5,605 nt of DNA from Thermoplasmata archaeon (lineage in GTDB: Archaea > Thermoplasmatota > Thermoplasmata > Lutacidiplasmatales > UBA184). The stretch is from positions 1 to 5,605 of the forward strand of contig JASHVP010000150.1 of assembly GCA_030044475.1 (NCBI GenBank), in the 5' to 3' direction. Under the pieces are notes generated by a model that was not told the origin of the DNA, ran no database searches, and worked only from the letters and a program-made list of their open reading frames with translations. The position numbers were made by a program, and so were the translations under genes. This document shows, one piece after another, positions 4,923-5,605 of the stretch; within the stretch, counting starts at the first letter, position 1, and each line of letters opens with the position of its first letter.

Positions 4923-5605
4923 ATGCATCGGTGGCTGAGCCTACTGGTGTCGGTGGCCATAGTCGCGAGCGTCGCCGGAACCGTCGGGATGGCCGTCCCC
5001 GCGGCCCGCGCGAACCACGCCCCCTCCCTCGGGGCGGTGTTCGGGACCCCGACGTCGTCGAGCGCCTACAATTGGGCCGGATACGCGGAGAGCTCGGGGA
5101 CGGGGACCGTGACGAAGGTCACCGGCGCCTGGACCGAGCCGTCCGTGACCTGCCCACGAGGGACGACGTTGGCCGCGTTCTGGATCGGGATCGACGGCTA
5201 CAGCTCGAGCACGGTCGAGCAGGACGGAACCTTGGCGCAGTGCTCCCACGGCACCGCGACGTACTACGCGTGGTGGGAAACCTACCCCGCGAACGCGGTG
5301 CAGACGTTCGCCTCGGTCCACGCCGGCGACAAGTTCAATGCCACGGTCAGCTGGAACTCCGCGAACGGGAACTTCGTCATGAGCATCACCGACATCACCT
5401 CGGGGACGACCTGGACGAAGGTCTCGAAGAACAGCGGGGCCTCGGAGAACAGCGCCGAGTGCATCGCGGAGCGGCCCGCGGGAGCGAGCAACTCGAGCGG
5501 GCTCTACGCGCTCGCCAAGTTCGGCACTGTTTCGTTCTCGTCGTGCGACGCGACGGTCTCGAGCACCACTGGCGGCATCGGGTCGTTCTCGACCGTCTAC
5601 GCGAT
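4923..5605 (+). CDS. Secreted G1-family (eqolisin) glutamic peptidase (C-terminus outside window)
   Basis: From ATG 4923 there are 227 complete codons to the window edge. G1 peptidases are acid-active endopeptidases that use a Gln/Glu pair. Residues 1-30 are a signal peptide: HRW, a hydrophobic core, then ARA with cleavage likely before Asn31. Only about 15 residues follow before the fold begins at AYNWAGYA (48-55), so there is no long propeptide as in the fungal scytalidoglutamic enzyme. VTGAWTEPSV (66-75), FWIGIDGY (86-93) and VEQDGT (98-103) hold catalytic Gln100; YYAWWETYP (114-122) is the conserved aromatic strand; SAECIAERP (177-185) holds catalytic Glu183. The spacing of 83 residues equals that of Gln53/Glu136 in the fungal enzyme, as I recall it. 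Cys180 replaces the usual aromatic residue and may pair with Cys208; Cys77 and Cys107 may form another disulphide. Probably only the last few tens of residues are missing. Confidence 0.93.
   Translation, partial: MHRWLSLLVSVAIVASVAGTVGMAVPAARANHAPSLGAVFGTPTSSSAYNWAGYAESSGTGTVTKVTGAWTEPSVTCPRGTTLAAFWIGIDGYSSSTVEQDGTLAQCSHGTATYYAWWETYPANAVQTFASVHAGDKFNATVSWNSANGNFVMSITDITSGTTWTKVSKNSGASENSAECIAERPAGASNSSGLYALAKFGTVSFSSCDATVSSTTGGIGSFSTVYA

Overview
The window is a high-GC stretch (my impression is well above 60 %) carrying seven protein-coding genes. Both ends cut through a secreted protein. No rRNA, tRNA, CRISPR array, insertion sequence or recognisable defence system is visible. The source looks prokaryotic. 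I lean towards a high-GC archaeon, for example a Thermoplasmatota-like lineage: most starts lack a Shine-Dalgarno sequence, short AT-rich TATA-like islands stand out upstream of several genes, and the mix of a secreted glutamic peptidase with a glycine-rich beta-helix surface protein fits that group. A high-GC bacterium cannot be excluded from this sequence alone.

Left arm, all on the minus strand: a secreted or membrane-anchored beta-helix protein with long Gly/Thr/Ser-rich inserts (722 down to 1, C-terminus outside the window); a small two-knuckle zinc-ribbon protein (1080-820); a single-domain VOC (glyoxalase/bleomycin-resistance fold) protein (1561-1166); then about 470 bases without a convincing gene (1562-2030); and a DyP-type haem peroxidase of the YfeX/DyPB kind (2960-2031).

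Right arm, all on the plus strand and divergent from the peroxidase: an AlkZ/YcaQ-family winged-helix DNA glycosylase (3065-4348), closely followed by an SRPBCC-fold small-molecule-binding protein (4381-4815), probably co-transcribed. After a gap with AT-rich promoter-like sequence comes a secreted G1 (eqolisin) glutamic peptidase (4923 to beyond the window end) with both catalytic residues in place.

The genes do not form an obvious single pathway. The most natural grouping is the divergent peroxidase/DNA-glycosylase pair (oxidant handling next to base-lesion or crosslink repair) with its SRPBCC follower. The two terminal genes are exported proteins: a surface adhesin-like protein and an extracellular acid protease, which would suit an acidic, polymer-feeding lifestyle. 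I see no strong case for a previously undescribed system. The best leads are an unusual cysteine next to the catalytic Glu of the G1 peptidase, the peroxidase/glycosylase pairing, and the His-x3-His-x3-His motif in the SRPBCC protein.
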